A model generated the notes under the pieces. The model was given only the letters and a program-made list of their open reading frames with translations, had not been told where the DNA came from and searched no databases. From an uncultured Paludibacter sp. (GTDB taxonomy: Bacteria; Bacteroidota; Bacteroidia; Bacteroidales; Paludibacteraceae), in assembly GCA_937927845.1 (NCBI GenBank), contig CALFXE010000207.1, forward strand, positions 1-24,732: DNA of 24,732 nucleotides, given 5' to 3'. A program made the position numbers and the translations under genes. Numbering within the stretch: position 1 is the stretch's first letter; each line of letters begins with the position of its first letter. Below, one piece after another: positions 13,881 through 21,885 of this stretch.

Positions 13881-15428
13881 ATGGCGACAACTATCAACAA
13901 AGGCAAAAAACAGAAAGATTGGTTCAGACTAAAACGCTATCCCCATGTTGGATTGCAGCTAGAGCCAAAGGACAGAGCGTGGATAGAGCCTTACTTGAAA
14001 GATAAAGATGCAATTTCAAAACATGCATTTTATCCATTTATTCATAGACAGTTGAAAGTGCGCAAGTTTCGTAAAGAGATATGCCATGACGGAACTCGTT
14101 CAAAACTGAGAAAACCATCAACAAAAGAACGTGAGATATATTTCTCAAATCACCTAGACTCTAATGTGTTTAGCTATTACTCAGAAATACTATCCACTGC
14201 ATACGAAAGTGAAATAAGGGATTTAGGTATAAGCAGTAGTATTACAGCTTATCGTAAAATAAAACTAAACTCAGAAAAGGAGAAGAGCAGGAACAAATGC
14301 AACGTTGATTTTGCACACGATATTTTTCAGTTTATAAAAGCCAACAAAGAGAAAGACCTAGTTGCAATTACATTCGACATAAAAAGTTTTTTCGACAATC
14401 TTGACCATAAGTTACTGAAAAAATATTGGAAAAGAATTATTAAATCAGGTGCGGACTTGCCGGAAGATCATTACAACGTTTTCCGTAACATAACAAAGTT
14501 CTCATATATTGAAGAAAACGACCTTTTTGATAATTTCAAAAATCAAATAATTGTAGAACGTAAGCCAAAATCTTTTAAGGAAATAAAAATCAAGAAGAAA
14601 AACTATTTGCGAAATAAAAGGGCTGTCGCTTATTGCTCAAAAGACAATATAGAAGAAATCCGAAACTTAGGTCTAATAAAATCTAATAAGCGAATTAAGG
14701 AAAATGAAGACTTAAAATTAAGAACAAAAGGAATTCCACAAGGTTCTCCTATAAGTGCCACCTTAGCTAACGTTTATTTACTAGACTTTGACAAACAAGC
14801 ACACGACATTCTTAAAAAAATCGGTGGGATTTATCAAAGATATTCAGATGACATGGTTGCTATTTGCCCAATAGAATTTGAACAAGAAATCATTAACCAT
14901 TTTTCATCTTCAATCCTAACATATAAACTTGAAATACAAAAAAGCAAAACTCAAGTATTCCATTTCATATATGATAACAAAATAGAAAGGCATTATTGCT
15001 TTGAAAAAAACATAAACACTAACAGACTTCAAGACAACACCCTTTTTGAATATTTAGGCTTTCAATTTGACGGATACTATACGCTCATTAAAAATTCTAG
15101 TATCTCAAACTACTACCGCAAAATGAAACGGACTTTTGCAAGAAGTCGGTTTTATACTTTTCACAACAGGACAGCAACAAAGGGTCAAGTTTTTAAGACA
15201 AGACTTTACAAGAAGTTCACATTTGCAGGTGCTGAAAGGAGAAGAATTTATCAAAGACATCCTAGCAAATCAGACTTATTCATTTTATCGCATAAATATG
15301 ATTGGGGCAATTTCATAACCTATGCTAGACTTGCAGAAAAAACAATCATTGACAATAAAATTGGTGGACAACTGAAAAGACATTGGCGAAAATTTCACGA
15401 ACTGATGAAAAAAATAGAAGAAAAATGA
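13881..15428 (+). CDS. Reverse transcriptase, probable defence-associated (unknown-group) type
   Basis: A 515-residue protein with RT motifs in order: motif A FDIKSFFDNLDH (165-176, catalytic Asp166), motif B GIPQGSPISATLANVYL (284-300), the catalytic box YSDD (321-324) in YQRYSDDMVAIC, and the YLGFQFDG segment (391-398). The QGSP motif argues against diversity-generating retroelement RTs, which usually have a divergent form there. I find no retron NAxxH or VTG motif and no maturase or HNH domain of group II introns. Motifs A and B are separated by about 110 residues, more than usual, with a lysine-rich insertion (about 225-250). A basic C-terminal region (about 405-515) is likely an RNA-binding thumb. 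The ATG comes 4 nt after a large predicted RNA structure, so the RT probably copies or binds that RNA. Its place in a defence island supports an antiphage role. The subtype is not assigned. Confidence 0.85.
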   Translation: MATTINKGKKQKDWFRLKRYPHVGLQLEPKDRAWIEPYLKDKDAISKHAFYPFIHRQLKVRKFRKEICHDGTRSKLRKPSTKEREIYFSNHLDSNVFSYYSEILSTAYESEIRDLGISSSITAYRKIKLNSEKEKSRNKCNVDFAHDIFQFIKANKEKDLVAITFDIKSFFDNLDHKLLKKYWKRIIKSGADLPEDHYNVFRNITKFSYIEENDLFDNFKNQIIVERKPKSFKEIKIKKKNYLRNKRAVAYCSKDNIEEIRNLGLIKSNKRIKENEDLKLRTKGIPQGSPISATLANVYLLDFDKQAHDILKKIGGIYQRYSDDMVAICPIEFEQEIINHFSSSILTYKLEIQKSKTQVFHFIYDNKIERHYCFEKNINTNRLQDNTLFEYLGFQFDGYYTLIKNSSISNYYRKMKRTFARSRFYTFHNRTATKGQVFKTRLYKKFTFAGAERRRIYQRHPSKSDLFILSHKYDWGNFITYARLAEKTIIDNKIGGQLKRHWRKFHELMKKIEEK

Positions 15429-15430
15429 GA

Positions 15431-15445
15431 AGCCCAGCCACTAAC
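15431..15445 (-). repeat. Right copy of the inverted repeat bracketing the RNA-RT unit
   Basis: AGCCCAGCCACTAAC is the inverted partner of 13501-13515. It starts 2 bp after the RT stop. A small hairpin follows directly (CACGG at 15445-15449 with CCGTG about 17 nt later), which could help end the RT transcript. Confidence 0.45.
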
Positions 15446-15513
15446 ACGGGCAAGCGTATTTGAAGACCGTGCAATAATTAACAGACTAACACAAACTCTT
15501 GAAGTATAACTAT

Positions 15514-15531
15514 AAAAGAAATATTTCTTTT
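15514..15531. promoter_or_regulatory. 18-bp perfect palindrome before the deaminase-ATPase gene
   Basis: AAAAGAAA-TA-TTTCTTTT is a perfect palindrome 37 bp upstream of the next start codon. It could be an operator for the winged-helix domain of the gene downstream or the end of the RT transcript. The A+T-only arms make it a weak terminator. Confidence 0.3.
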
Positions 15532-15567
15532 AATTTTACCGACTATAATTTGAATTGCAAATAAACA

Positions 15568-17070
15568 ATGGCAAAGAAGAAAGAAGAAGCATTCAGCGCA
15601 AGGAAATATATGGAGATGGCTATTCAGGTAATGAATAAGTCCATTCAAGAACCGAGGCAGGACAAAGTAAGTCCTAAGGTGGGTGCAGTTTTAATTAAAC
15701 CTGATGGCACAGAAGAAACAGCGTTTAGAGGAGAACTCCGTCACGGTGACCACGCAGAATTCACTTTGCTTGAAAGAAAAAACCGCAGTAATCTTTTAGA
15801 TGGCTCCATATTATTTGCAACACTGGAACCTTGTGCTCCCGAAGCGAGGAAATATCCTAAATTGGGTTGTGCTGAACGAATTGTAAATGCCCGCATAAAG
15901 AAAGTTTGGATTGGCATAGAAGACCCCGACCCAACCGTTGACCGAAAAGGCATTAAATACCTTTTGGATAATGGTGTGGAAGTAGAAATGTTTGATGTCG
16001 ACCTTCAAAAGCAAATTCGCGATGCCAACAAACGATTTATTAAAGAAGCAGAAGAAAGGGCTAAAATGGCAAATGATAAAAAGTTATCCATTGTATTATC
16101 TGAGAAGGAAAGAACCGAACCTCGAGCCGAACTGAATGATTTATCGAAAACACATTTAGATGCTTTCATCAAAAAAGCAAAACTGGATGTAGAATGGAAT
16201 ACGCCTGAGTTTTATAAAATACTCACACAATTGGGCATTTTAGAATTGAAAGGTGAGAAGTTTTTACCCACAGGTTTGGGCTTGCTTTTGTTTGGTGAAC
16301 GGCCACAATTAATTTATCAGAATGCCTTGATAAGAGCCACATACAAAACCAAAGGCAGAGGAGAAGATATTGACACCATTGAAGGATCACTTATTTCACA
16401 GGCTGATAAAATTCAACAATGGTATGAAAGCCATATTGGCAAACAGATAAACCGTTCATCTACCGAACGAAAAATTACTTATGATTACCCATTAGTAGTT
16501 TTTCGAGAAGCTATCATTAATGCCATTGTGCACAGAGACTACGATATTGATGGTGCTCCTATTTATTTTGAGATTAACGATGATGCGATAATTATTAAAA
16601 GCCCAGGTGGACCTGTTAAGCCAATTACATTGGAACAAATTAAGCGGTTCAATGCTCCTTCATTAAGTCGTAATCCCAAAATAATGTATGTGTTTGACCA
16701 AATGGACTTAGTGGAGCAAAGAGGCTTAGGTTTTCAAACCATTAAAGACCTGCCCACAAAGCATAATTTGCCTTTGCCCTTAGTTTCTTATGAAGCCCCG
16801 TATATGGTACTGACATTTCCAAGGAACATTGAAGCCGCTAAAAAAGTAGCTGACAAGCCAAACGTAGCAAAACTTACAGATGCTCAATTAAGAGGTTACG
16901 AATGGCTTAAAACAATTGGAGAAGCAAGCACAAGGGAATATTCAGTTCATTTTGATATTGGGTATAAAACAGCCCAAAGACATCTTGCTGCTATGAAAGA
17001 ACTTAGTTTAGTACGTGATAATGGAGAAGATGCTAATTCTCCTAAATACAAATATGTTGTGAAAGAGTGA
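15568..17070 (+). CDS. Fusion of a RibD-like deaminase with a GHKL (RecG-like) ATPase and winged helix
   Basis: A 500-residue protein. Residues 10-150 are a cytidine-deaminase-fold domain: zinc motif HAE (62-64), then PC...C (Pro88-Cys89 and Cys101) in LEPCAPEARKYPKLGCAERI, followed by GIEDPDPTVDRKGIKYL, as in RibD-type deaminases. Residues about 190-420 match the ATP-binding region of RecG-like regulators with a GHKL ATPase: N-box EAIINAIVHRDY (314-325), G1 SPGGPV (345-350) and G2 QRGLGF (384-389). The last 70 residues look like a winged helix. The zinc ligands and ATP motifs are all present, so the enzyme should be active. The substrate is unknown; a free nucleotide or base is a reasonable guess for a defence gene. 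It has its own upstream palindrome, and its position after the RT does not prove a joint function. Confidence 0.75.
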   Translation: MAKKKEEAFSARKYMEMAIQVMNKSIQEPRQDKVSPKVGAVLIKPDGTEETAFRGELRHGDHAEFTLLERKNRSNLLDGSILFATLEPCAPEARKYPKLGCAERIVNARIKKVWIGIEDPDPTVDRKGIKYLLDNGVEVEMFDVDLQKQIRDANKRFIKEAEERAKMANDKKLSIVLSEKERTEPRAELNDLSKTHLDAFIKKAKLDVEWNTPEFYKILTQLGILELKGEKFLPTGLGLLLFGERPQLIYQNALIRATYKTKGRGEDIDTIEGSLISQADKIQQWYESHIGKQINRSSTERKITYDYPLVVFREAIINAIVHRDYDIDGAPIYFEINDDAIIIKSPGGPVKPITLEQIKRFNAPSLSRNPKIMYVFDQMDLVEQRGLGFQTIKDLPTKHNLPLPLVSYEAPYMVLTFPRNIEAAKKVADKPNVAKLTDAQLRGYEWLKTIGEASTREYSVHFDIGYKTAQRHLAAMKELSLVRDNGEDANSPKYKYVVKE

Positions 17071-17079
17071 GATCGATAG

Positions 17080-17244
17080 GTTGGACAAGAAGTTGGACAT
17101 AGTGTCCAAGCTGTAGGTGTAAAAGATGCTTTTAATGCTGAACTTGGACAAGGAGTTGGACATAGTGTCCAAGTAGATGAATTAGGTAAAGATACTAAGG
17201 TTGTAGAAGATATAAGAGAAATATGGGAAACTAAGTGTTATTAA
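17080..17244 (+). pseudogene. In-frame repeat segment after the stop codons of the deaminase-ATPase gene
   Basis: After the gene's TGA (17068-17070) and a TAG (17077-17079) the same frame stays open for 54 codons, reading VGQEVGHSVQ, a spacer, then LGQGVGHSVQ and a charged end. A 30-bp unit occurs at 17081-17110 and 17144-17173 with one difference, 63 bp apart. Each unit contains TTGGACA-TAG-TGTCCAA, a 7-bp hairpin (17093-17109 and 17156-17172). Repeats of the 'VGxxVG' kind are found near the C-terminus of RecG-like ATP-binding regulators, so this may be a severed tail. Confidence 0.4.
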
Positions 17245-17277
17245 AACTGGACAATCCAACAAAAAAAGACAAAGTAA

Positions 17278-17445
17278 ATGACATTGAAAAACAACATAGA
17301 TAGAGATTTAACAACACGGTTGACAAGAACGCCCGCTGAAATATTTAGTGGATTTTGTAACAAAGGAAGGATTGAAAATTATATCAAAAAAAATATTGAA
17401 CCTTTTATGAATGATTTTGCGAACAGGATAAAAACGTCAGTATAG
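17278..17445 (+). CDS. Small hypothetical protein, possibly a gene remnant
   Basis: An ATG at 17278 opens a 55-codon frame encoding MTLKNNIDRDLTTRLTRTPA followed by EIFSGFCNKGRIENYI and a helical end. The composition is protein-like and it is a sensible length for the gap, but there is no recognisable domain and no strong ribosome site. It ends 19 bp before the convergent Cap3 gene. It may be a short independent gene or the remains of a larger one lost in rearrangement. Confidence 0.3.
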   Translation: MTLKNNIDRDLTTRLTRTPAEIFSGFCNKGRIENYIKKNIEPFMNDFANRIKTSV

Positions 17446-17464
17446 AACGAGTAACATAGTCAGT

Positions 17465-17914
17465 TCAAATCATTATCACATCAATATTATGCATCTGCGT
17501 ACCTTCATAAAATCCCCAAAAAATGGACTTGCGACCAACAATTGCAAGGAAAACTCCATCAATGACAATCTCTGATTTATAAAACACATCATGGATAGAT
17601 GATATGTCAACAGTAGATGGGGTAGGATTATCTTCTGGGTGAGTATGCCATTCTCCTAAATAAAATCTTGTTCGATTAGAAGATTCAAATTCACGTTTAA
17701 TTATCTCGTTTGCTTTATTGGCATTGCGTGTGCAACCACATTTAGAGGAACGGTCTATTAGTATACATGGCTCAGATGCTCGGTTGATACGGTAATATTT
17801 TTCATTAATTTCTGATCCCAATAGTATACCGCCATTCTCATTACCTGATATCTGACGCATTGAGTTCAACGCGTCTACAGCTTCTATCGTCACTTCAATT
17901 GTATAGTCAACCAT
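17465..17914 (-). CDS. cap3: CBASS Cap3, JAMM/MPN-family deconjugating isopeptidase
   Basis: 149 residues from the ATG at 17914, which comes 2 nt after the cap2 stop. An upstream in-frame ATG at 18025 would overlap cap2 by 109 bp and is unlikely. The JAMM zinc-protease motif is complete: Glu26 in NENGG, His90 and His92 in EWHTHP, Ser100 and Asp103 in PSTVD. In type II CBASS, Cap3 removes the conjugate that Cap2 attaches to the C-terminus of the nucleotidyltransferase, and so tunes the response. It is the last gene of the four-gene operon, the common order for this type. The protein is short and consists of the catalytic domain only. Confidence 0.9.
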   Translation of the reverse strand: MVDYTIEVTIEAVDALNSMRQISGNENGGILLGSEINEKYYRINRASEPCILIDRSSKCGCTRNANKANEIIKREFESSNRTRFYLGEWHTHPEDNPTPSTVDISSIHDVFYKSEIVIDGVFLAIVGRKSIFWGFYEGTQMHNIDVIMI

Positions 17915-17916
17915 GC

Positions 17917-19662
17917 TTATAGATTCAACTCTTGGACTTCTCCCAAGTTGATTAATGCAGGATCGACTGTCAGTTTGATGTTTTTTTCTATTGCTATATC
18001 TATATTTCCTACCCATCGGTAACATTTTGATTGTTGAGGTTGTTGTATAAGTTGGTTTATATATGGGTAAAGAGCTGACAACAAAAGGGTCACATCATTG
18101 CCCGAATAAAGAGAATACTCCCCGTTGCATCCAGCATCTCTTTTTATAAAACGATCTGCATAAGCTAAATATTCAGTTGGTTCAAGTAGATTATATTTAT
18201 AAAGCATCCTTTCTTCATTATTGTAAAGATTGAAGTTTTCAGGCATCTGTTCCGGATTAATGTACACTAGATGCCCCGCAATACCGAAAGGTTCGAGCCA
18301 GAGTATAAATGTCGGTAATTTAATACGTTCTTCGCATAAAGCGTCTACGACAAATTTCTCAGTCATGACATCACCTGTACAAAGAAAGAGAGCCGTATGA
18401 GTATTAACACTTTCGTTATCATTTGTGACAACGCTTTGAAATGTATCATTATATGTCTTTACGTCTCTTTCTGGACGAACTGAATACAGATAATCAGCTA
18501 TTGCATCCACCTTGCTTTGGTAAATGTAATGAAAACCTAACAAATGCCTCCCTATATTTTCAGGCTGAAGAGTTTCCTCATCTATCAACGTAAAATTGGC
18601 ATTATTCCAACCACTAAGAAAGTATGTTAAATTAGAGCCTATACTACCGAGCCCGGTTATGATGAACGATTGTTTTGGCATCTCTATTCCTGCTGTGCGC
18701 ATAGCTATACGACGAGAAGAATACAACGAACCATATTGTCGTTCTAACAATTGGTTCTTCTTTTCAAATCGCAATAACAAATCGCATGCAGTAAGTTTAT
18801 TATTGCGGAATCCTTTCTTTTTTGTATTCACTTTGTCTATGTAAATACCACCCATTGATGTTTCTGATAACTGGAAAACTATAATTCCACCATGACCGGT
18901 ATTGATAAAAGACTTAATCGCCTTATGGTCTTCAGTAGACGAAGCACATTCTAAAAGTTTTTGTAGTGTTAGACTGTATGGAGCCTTATCTGGAACTGTG
19001 ACACTCTTTACGAATAAAACTTCCGTTTCCATTGCTTTATGATGATATTTCAAATAACGTTCAATATTTGATTCTTCATCATCTTTAGGAAGTAGCAAGG
19101 CTCTAGTTATTGTCTTTGGCTTTTTGGCTCCTAAAATATTTTGATTGTAACGCAGAGCTCTCAAAACACAAGTTTCAACAGGAAAGTTTTCATAAATCAA
19201 CCAATAATCAGAAGTTTTTGGCTCTCCATCATATTTTCGCCTCCAATAACTATTTATCTCCGCACTGAAGTCGCTTACATTTTCATTTTTTATGCCCTGT
19301 CCAATTAGTTCTTTCGACTGTTTCAAACAATATCGAATAATCTCATAAGGATTATCTATAGGGTAACTCGCACCATCTGGCATCAAGCATAACTTACCCC
19401 CAACACTTTCTATATGGGGTAAATATCCGAATGTTTTACTTGGGAAGTATACATCCGGTAATGTATAAGGAAACGATTTTCGAAATCCAAAATACAGTTC
19501 TATTTCCTTGACTTGACCATTTACATCTATATCTGTTATGACTTTCCATTGTTCAGCATAATAATCCTTTCGAATATTTGGTATTTCGTCCGCATACTTT
19601 ACATTTTCTATTTTATAGAGATGTTCAAAGCATGAATTTAATATGTCTGATAGGTCATGCAA
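17917..19662 (-). CDS. cap2: CBASS Cap2, fused E2-E1 ubiquitin-transfer-like enzyme
   Basis: A 581-residue protein. The N-terminal region (about 1-130) is E2-like with the catalytic Cys92 in GGKLCLMPDG. The C-terminal region (about 325-581) is a ThiF/E1 adenylation domain: GLGSIGSN (337-344), an acidic strand end LIDEE, the NIGRH motif, and the likely E1 catalytic Cys512 in DAGCNGEYS. Cap2 activates the C-terminus of the CD-NTase and attaches it to cellular targets, priming it for phage defence. The best start is the TTG at 19662. The frame has a stop shortly before it, no ATG lies nearby in frame, and the ATG at 19658 is in another frame. It therefore overlaps the last codons of the CD-NTase gene by 8 bp, implying translational coupling. 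Confidence 0.92.
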   Translation of the reverse strand: MHDLSDILNSCFEHLYKIENVKYADEIPNIRKDYYAEQWKVITDIDVNGQVKEIELYFGFRKSFPYTLPDVYFPSKTFGYLPHIESVGGKLCLMPDGASYPIDNPYEIIRYCLKQSKELIGQGIKNENVSDFSAEINSYWRRKYDGEPKTSDYWLIYENFPVETCVLRALRYNQNILGAKKPKTITRALLLPKDDEESNIERYLKYHHKAMETEVLFVKSVTVPDKAPYSLTLQKLLECASSTEDHKAIKSFINTGHGGIIVFQLSETSMGGIYIDKVNTKKKGFRNNKLTACDLLLRFEKKNQLLERQYGSLYSSRRIAMRTAGIEMPKQSFIITGLGSIGSNLTYFLSGWNNANFTLIDEETLQPENIGRHLLGFHYIYQSKVDAIADYLYSVRPERDVKTYNDTFQSVVTNDNESVNTHTALFLCTGDVMTEKFVVDALCEERIKLPTFILWLEPFGIAGHLVYINPEQMPENFNLYNNEERMLYKYNLLEPTEYLAYADRFIKRDAGCNGEYSLYSGNDVTLLLSALYPYINQLIQQPQQSKCYRWVGNIDIAIEKNIKLTVDPALINLGEVQELNL

Positions 19663-20641
19663 AGCGACTGTTGGTCTTTAAGGTTCCTGAAAATGATTTT
19701 GTCTGTGCATCTTCGTCCTCGTCCTTGGCTGTACTACAGGAAAATCTGTTTCCAAAATGTTTCTGCCATTTTATACAGGCTTCATGAGGATTCTTACTTT
19801 CAATAGCTCGAGTTGCATCGTCCTTAAAGGATTTCAGTTCCGCAAGAAACTTATCTTTCCGAGTTTTCTTGTAATATTCAAACAGGTCTTCATAGGGATG
19901 TGTTGGGCGCCAACAATGAAATCCATTATCTTCACTCAAAGCATCATGCATTGCTGTTAAAAGATCTCGCATAGCAATGTCTTCGCGTGAATCTACATTA
20001 TCATTATAATATTCAGCCGCAAGCATTGTCATAATACAACCTGTAGGCATCTTAAAGTCTTTTTCATTGTTGATGTATTCACACCAAGCTTTCAGATAGC
20101 GTACTAATCTACGTAGCATCGGCTTTTCCCCACATTCTTCGCAGAACCAGTCTATTAATTCACGTGGATCTGAATCCATCCAAGGATCTTTACGATGTGC
20201 TAATCGTGGATGCTCATCTCCATCCACCATAAAGTAAATGGGCAGGTCTATGTGATGTCCGTCAGCATAAAGTACCGTCACACAAGGAGCATTGTCTTCT
20301 GCTCCTCTTGTTGTATGATTTTCAACCGCTTTTAGCACTTCCTTATGATACCACTCTAAATCTTTACGTTCATCCTCTGATTTACCAACGAAGTAGATGC
20401 CATCATCAAGATCATAGGCTCCTAGCCCGTTCTCATCCTTGATAGGAGTAAGTATTGTGTGCATGGCATATGAACCTTGCCAATAAAAATTTGGTTGAAT
20501 GTAGTCTGCATGATTATTTTTGAAGTACTTCCGAACACGGTCACGCAGCGCATCACGGTTAGTTTTTAATGTAGATCGTCTTTTCTTTGTTGCGTTTATG
20601 GTATCATGAAACGCATTGAATTGTTCTTGATTATTTGCCAT
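19655..20641 (-). CDS. CBASS cyclic-oligonucleotide synthase, DncV-like CD-NTase
   Basis: A 328-residue nucleotidyltransferase of the SMODS/DncV kind. The active site is visible: QGSY (55-58), Asp77 and Asp79 in YDLDDGIYF, and Asp132 in HHIDLPIYF. Spacing and surrounding sequence recall Vibrio DncV (WTQGSF, DIDDGTY, THIDVPMY), so a cyclic GMP-AMP-type product is likely but not proven. The protein ends in SRFA, a small residue after an aromatic one. Type II CBASS enzymes are joined to targets through a C-terminal Gly or Ala, so this fits Cap2 action. The gene overlaps capV by 11 bp and cap2 by 8 bp, typical of one operon. The product should activate the adjacent phospholipase. Confidence 0.92.
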   Translation of the reverse strand: MANNQEQFNAFHDTINATKKRRSTLKTNRDALRDRVRKYFKNNHADYIQPNFYWQGSYAMHTILTPIKDENGLGAYDLDDGIYFVGKSEDERKDLEWYHKEVLKAVENHTTRGAEDNAPCVTVLYADGHHIDLPIYFMVDGDEHPRLAHRKDPWMDSDPRELIDWFCEECGEKPMLRRLVRYLKAWCEYINNEKDFKMPTGCIMTMLAAEYYNDNVDSREDIAMRDLLTAMHDALSEDNGFHCWRPTHPYEDLFEYYKKTRKDKFLAELKSFKDDATRAIESKNPHEACIKWQKHFGNRFSCSTAKDEDEDAQTKSFSGTLKTNSRFA

Positions 20642-21638
20642 ATTCGTTTGGATTTATAGATTTTGTAGTTGTAAAAAAGTATTTTATCTCTGGTTTCATT
20701 TTTGCGTTTATTGCTGTATTATCAGCTTTTTTACGTAGTAATTTCAGCGAAGCCGGGCTAGCGTTGTCCATATCTATAAGAGAAGCTTCTTCTGCTGAAA
20801 GAGGAAGATTAGTAATACGTTCAAAATTAAAAGGGAAATTTAATCTCCCTTTTAGATGCTTCAAAAGGCACATTGCAGATTTTGACTGTCCTATGGAATA
20901 TGCATCAAAAAGAGCATTTTTCCAATTAAGAAAATCACGATTCACTTTTTTGTGTACTTCGCCCTTTTCTTTTTCACAACTACTTATAGATAAGATTTCA
21001 AGTCCATTTATACGATCATCGTCGGCGAATTTGTAGAGAAATTCAGTTAAACCAACCAAAATGGGATTGTTAGCCCACAAGCCTCCGTCTACAAACTGAT
21101 CATCTTCTATTTCCATCATTGGAAAATAAGTTGGAGCGGCAGCTGTTGCCAAAGCAACATCTACATAGCTTTTTTCATCATCCTCAGTAAAGTTTGAATA
21201 ATCCTTCTTGAATATACGAGGAATAGCAGTATTGGTATTATATGAAGGAATACAAAGGAAATTATTGCTTTCTTCAAGTTTTCTCGAACCAAATACTTTT
21301 TCGAGTGCTAGACGCAAAGGTGTAGCTGAGTATTTTCCTCCAAATGCAGCTTGTCTTGCAATCAGAAATTTGTCTCCATGAGGGAGTTTCTTTAATTTCT
21401 CGTTAAAAATTGCAGGTCCCTTTTGTTCATAGAAGGCAACAACATCCTTCATTGGAATTTTAAGTGAAGCAGCTAAAGCTATGATCCCACCAGTAGAAGT
21501 TCCACATAGCATATCGAAACAATCTGAGATTTTCACTTTAAAAACTTCCTCAAATTTTGCTAGTAACTGCGCTGAGTAGAGCCCCTTAATCCCCCCACCG
21601 TCTATACTGAGTATTTTAAACTTTTTTGGTTCTTCCAT
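20631..21638 (-). CDS. capV: CBASS effector CapV, patatin-like phospholipase
   Basis: A 335-residue patatin-family phospholipase. The oxyanion hole GGGIKG (14-19), the nucleophile Ser48 in GTSTGG, and the partner Asp184 in FVDGGLWANNP are all present, and the length is normal. CapV proteins are activated by the cyclic nucleotide made by their partner and degrade the inner membrane, killing the infected cell before phage release. It is the first gene of the leftward operon capV - CD-NTase - cap2 - cap3, with overlapping or nearly touching genes. Its upstream region (21639-21885) holds a spaced dyad and the terminator of the preceding gene. I do not see a clear TTTG/TAnnTTTG promoter. Confidence 0.93.
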   Translation of the reverse strand: MEEPKKFKILSIDGGGIKGLYSAQLLAKFEEVFKVKISDCFDMLCGTSTGGIIALAASLKIPMKDVVAFYEQKGPAIFNEKLKKLPHGDKFLIARQAAFGGKYSATPLRLALEKVFGSRKLEESNNFLCIPSYNTNTAIPRIFKKDYSNFTEDDEKSYVDVALATAAAPTYFPMMEIEDDQFVDGGLWANNPILVGLTEFLYKFADDDRINGLEILSISSCEKEKGEVHKKVNRDFLNWKNALFDAYSIGQSKSAMCLLKHLKGRLNFPFNFERITNLPLSAEEASLIDMDNASPASLKLLRKKADNTAINAKMKPEIKYFFTTTKSINPNEYGK

Positions 21639-21756
21639 GTATTATTTTTAATTATTGTTTGATACATACATTACTCCATACAATCTTAGTGCCAAGGAAT
21701 TAAGAAAAGTGAATTTCGTTAGGCTAATCATATATAAAATACTAAAAAACCAAACT

Positions 21757-21783
21757 CTGTCATTTTAACTGCCAATCTGACAG
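21757..21783. promoter_or_regulatory. Spaced dyad upstream of the CBASS operon
   Basis: CTGTCA and TGACAG are perfect inverted half-sites separated by 15 bp, 119-145 bp before the capV start. A further TGCCA lies between them, echoing the TGTCA half-site. It could be an operator for CBASS expression. No regulator of the CBASS operon is encoded next to it. Confidence 0.3.
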
Positions 21784-21821
21784 GCGTATCATCTGGAGCT
21801 AGCAAGGCTAAAGAATGAACT

Positions 21822-21854
21822 ATTTGTGGAGTGTAGAAAAATCACTCCACAAAT
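21822..21854 (-). terminator. Hairpin terminator after the 772-residue protein gene
   Basis: ATTTGTGGAGTG (21822-21833) and CACTCCACAAAT (21843-21854) are perfect 12-bp complements with a 9-nt loop, 31 bp past the stop codon of the gene at 21886. The following T content on the minus strand is modest. It probably separates this gene from the CBASS operon. Confidence 0.6.
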
Positions 21855-21885
21855 CATCAAATCCAAGAGAGAGTGTGCAAGACAC

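Noticed and set aside
13562..15428. Classical retron
   Set aside because: The RNA position fits, but I find neither the NAxxH nor the VTG motif in the RT, and the RNA lacks an obvious msr/msd division with a branching guanosine.
13562..15428. Group II intron
   Set aside because: The RT sits after, not inside, the structured RNA. There is no maturase or HNH domain and no domain V-like hairpin after the RT.
13881..15428. Diversity-generating retroelement
   Set aside because: Motif B is the normal QGSP form, and I see no template/variable repeat pair or C-type-lectin target gene in the window.
17081..17173. CRISPR-like repeat array
   Set aside because: There are only two units, and they are in frame as coding repeats. 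No further units, leader or cas genes are present.
17914..18025. Longer Cap3 starting at 18025
   Set aside because: It would overlap cap2 by 109 bp with a non-family, very basic N-terminus. The ATG at 17914, two bases after the cap2 stop, fits the family length.
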